Shown: one piece after another, positions 5,704-7,078 of the stretch | Position numbering within the stretch: position 1 is the stretch's first letter | How the letters are laid out: every line of letters begins with the position of its first letter | Assembly (NCBI GenBank): GCA_964626265.1 | Contig: CAZVCG010000059.1 | Coordinates: 1 to 7,078, forward strand | DNA length: 7,078 bases | Direction of reading: 5' to 3' | DNA from: CAZVCG01 sp964626265 | GTDB taxonomy: Bacteria; Pseudomonadota; Alphaproteobacteria; UBA9219 | The notes under the pieces: model-generated | Databases searched by the model: none | Told to the model about the DNA's origin: nothing | The model's input: only the letters and a program-made list of their open reading frames with translations | Program-made: the position numbers and the translations under genes

Positions 5704-6113
5704 CGATCAAGATTGAAAAGCGGAAGGAAGTCATAAGCGAATTCCTCAAATTCGGCGCTGTCGGCGTCGTCGGCTTCGCCGTTGACACGATATTTCTCTA
5801 TATCGGCATTCACGCTCTTGGCCTGAGCCGCATCGCGGCGGGCCTGTTCTCGTTTCCGTTCGCCGTTACCGTAACGTGGATCGGCAACCGCTTGTATACT
5901 TTCCGTGATGCGGAACACGAACCGATGGCCAAGCAATGGACGAAATTTGTGGCCGTCTGCGCCGTGGGGATTGTCTTCAACCGCGGCGCCTACAGCCTGA
6001 GCGTCAGCACGATACCTTTCGTCTATGACTATCCCTTCATCGGCCTTTTGATCGGCACGGCGGCGGGGATGTTCTTTAACTTTTTCGCGTCGAAACGTCT
6101 GGTTTTCCGTTAA
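5700..6113 (+). CDS. GtrA-family membrane protein, probable polyprenyl-phosphate-sugar flippase
   Basis: A 137-residue protein of the GtrA family, small four-helix membrane proteins thought to flip polyprenyl-phosphate-linked sugars across the inner membrane. GTG 5700 is chosen: it overlaps the previous stop as GTGA, and GAAAGG (5682-5687) lies 12 bases upstream; an earlier in-frame GTG at 5604 would overlap deeply and add unrelated residues. Family marks are KFGAVGVVGFAVD at the first helix (17-29), TWIGNRLYTFR after the second (59-69), and NFFASKRLVFR at the end (127-137). The length is normal. With GT2 and GT-C genes in the same operon it completes a Gtr-like set. It is the last gene of the operon; clpB follows after 67 bases with its own promoter candidate. 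Confidence 0.9.
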   Translation: MTIKIEKRKEVISEFLKFGAVGVVGFAVDTIFLYIGIHALGLSRIAAGLFSFPFAVTVTWIGNRLYTFRDAEHEPMAKQWTKFVAVCAVGIVFNRGAYSLSVSTIPFVYDYPFIGLLIGTAAGMFFNFFASKRLVFR

Positions 6114-6115
6114 TA

Positions 6116-6146
6116 CTTGTAATTCGGAACTGAACGCTTACATTTT
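6116..6146 (+). promoter_or_regulatory. Candidate heat-shock (sigma-32 type) promoter of clpB
   Basis: CTTG (6116-6119) is followed after 17 bases by CTTACATTTTGG (6137-6148). This fits the alphaproteobacterial heat-shock pattern, CTTG, 16-18 bases, CYTATNTNNG, with a C in place of the second T of the -10 and the G shifted by one base. Transcription would begin near 6150, giving a leader of about 30 nt. It starts three bases after the gtrA-family stop. ClpB genes are classically under sigma-32, which supports the call; the -10 match is imperfect. Confidence 0.45.
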
Positions 6147-6176
6147 GGGGATAGCGTAACACTACGACCCCTAAGG
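6143..6176 (+). promoter_or_regulatory. Possible fourU-like hairpin over the clpB ribosome site
   Basis: In RNA, UUUUGGGG (6143-6150) could pair with CCCC-U-AAGG (6168-6176): four G-C pairs, a bulged U, then U-A, U-A, U-G, U-G across the ribosome site AAGG. An inner GUA/UAC stem (6156-6158 with 6163-6165) closes an ACAC loop. This resembles fourU RNA thermometers. It would exist only in transcripts starting upstream of 6143, that is read-through from the operon, not those from the promoter at 6116-6146. Confidence 0.2.
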
Positions 6177-6180
6177 CTCC

Positions 6181-7078
6181 ATGATTAACCTCGACCGCTA
6201 TACCGACCGCGCCCAAGGTTTTCTCCAGAACGCGCAGATGACCGCCGTAAAAATGCAGCATCAGCGGCTACAGCCCGAGCATTTGCTCAAGGCTCTTCTG
6301 GAAGATCGGGAAGGGCTGGCGGCCAACCTGATCAAAGCGGCGGGCGGCGATCCGCAAAAGGCCACGCAGGCCGTCGATGCCGAGCTTGATAAAGCGCCCA
6401 AGGTTTTCGCGTCCGGCAACGCCGATCAGTTGTTGCTGACGCCCGATTTCGCGCGCCTGATGGGGCAAGCAGAAGACATCGCCAAAAAAGCTGGCGACAG
6501 CTACGTAACGGCGGAGCGCATGTTACAGGCTCTTGTCATGATGCCCGGCACGGCGGCGCATAAGGCGTTAACCAGCGCGGGCGTCACGCCGCAATCCCTG
6601 AACGAAGCGATCAACAATCTGCGCCGTGGGCGCACCGCCGACACCGCCGGAGCTGAGCAAGGCTATGACGCACTCAAGAAATACGCGCGCGATCTCACCC
6701 AAGCGGCAAAAGAAGGCAAGCTAGATCCCGTCATCGGGCGTGACGAGGAAATTCGCCGAACGATTCAGGTTCTGGCGCGGCGCACGAAAAACAATCCGGT
6801 TTTGATCGGCGAGCCGGGCGTGGGCAAGACGGCCATCGTCGAAGGTCTGGCCCAGCGCATCGTGAAGGGCGACGTGCCGGAGGGCTTGAAGGACAAACGC
6901 GTCCTTGCGCTCGATCTCGGCTCATTGGTTGCGGGCGCGAAATATCGTGGCGAGTTCGAAGAACGCCTAAAGGCCGTGTTGCAGGAAATCGCGGCGGCTT
7001 CGGGCGAGATCGTCGTGTTTATTGACGAGCTCCATCTGCTGGTCGGCGCGGGCAAGACCGATGGCGCGATGGATGCCG
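6181..7078 (+). CDS. clpB: ATP-dependent disaggregase ClpB, N-terminal part, runs off the window
   Basis: The first 299 codons of ClpB (Hsp104 class), a cytoplasmic hexameric AAA+ chaperone that threads aggregated proteins through its pore together with DnaK. ATG 6181 follows TAAGG (6172-6176) by four bases. Residues 1 to about 150 are the N-terminal Clp repeat domain (MINLDRYTDRAQGFLQ, then QRLQPEHLLKALLED and VTAERMLQALVMMPG). The first AAA+ domain follows: YARDLTQAAKEGKLDPVIGR, IQVLARRTKNNPVLIGEPGVGKT with the Walker A at 210-217, AKYRGEFEERLK with the pore-loop YRG, and Walker B VVFIDELH (278-285, Glu283). The end falls in VGAGKTDGAMDA. The middle coiled-coil and second AAA+ domain lie outside, so about 560 residues are missing because of the window edge, not mutation. 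It is transcriptionally separate from the glycosylation operon in all likelihood. Confidence 0.97.
   Translation, partial: MINLDRYTDRAQGFLQNAQMTAVKMQHQRLQPEHLLKALLEDREGLAANLIKAAGGDPQKATQAVDAELDKAPKVFASGNADQLLLTPDFARLMGQAEDIAKKAGDSYVTAERMLQALVMMPGTAAHKALTSAGVTPQSLNEAINNLRRGRTADTAGAEQGYDALKKYARDLTQAAKEGKLDPVIGRDEEIRRTIQVLARRTKNNPVLIGEPGVGKTAIVEGLAQRIVKGDVPEGLKDKRVLALDLGSLVAGAKYRGEFEERLKAVLQEIAAASGEIVVFIDELHLLVGAGKTDGAMDA

Overview
The window looks like a piece of a proteobacterial chromosome, most likely alphaproteobacterial. The evidence is a ClpB of alphaproteobacterial type preceded by a heat-shock promoter candidate of the alphaproteobacterial pattern, GtrA/GT2/GT-C envelope genes, strong Shine-Dalgarno sites, and GTG as well as ATG starts. 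All supported genes lie on the + strand. No tRNA, rRNA, CRISPR array, insertion sequence or phage gene was seen. The species cannot be named from the sequence.

Region 1 (1-1452) is a non-coding leader followed by three small genes for secreted, low-complexity proteins of unknown function. Each starts with a Sec signal peptide of about 24 residues. The first mature protein is a charged Asp/Lys/Arg/His protein with HGK repeats, the second is Ser/Thr/Ala/Gly-rich, and the third is Gly/Arg/His/Ser-rich. The first two have unlike middles but end in almost the same octapeptide, PFR[FY][ST]DYD. The first gene has a near-consensus sigma-70 promoter overlapped by a 12-bp inverted repeat (11 of 12 matching) that looks like an operator. 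A 12-mer in that region recurs, with one change, upstream of the third gene.

Region 2 (about 1528-2272) encodes a conserved-looking lipoprotein. Its signal peptide and lipobox are in a different frame from the body, and the break is at or near a run of five C.

Region 3 (2305-6113) is a tight operon for lipid-linked sugar transfer at the envelope: a multi-pass GT-C-like transferase, a GT2 polyprenyl-phosphate glycosyltransferase, a single-pass membrane protein of unknown function, and a GtrA-family flippase. This is the logic of three-component Gtr systems: GT2 loads sugar onto polyprenyl phosphate, GtrA flips it, and the GT-C enzyme transfers it outside. The GT2 gene carries an in-frame TAA that separates the catalytic domain from the two-helix membrane anchor, with the frame open and recognisable afterwards. 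The operon may therefore be disabled, or the sequence may contain an error.

Region 4 (6114-7078) holds a candidate heat-shock promoter and the first 299 codons of clpB, cut by the window edge.

The most unusual items are the shared C-terminal octapeptide, the promoter/operator of the first small gene, the two broken reading frames within 3 kb, and the unknown membrane protein inserted into the Gtr-like operon.
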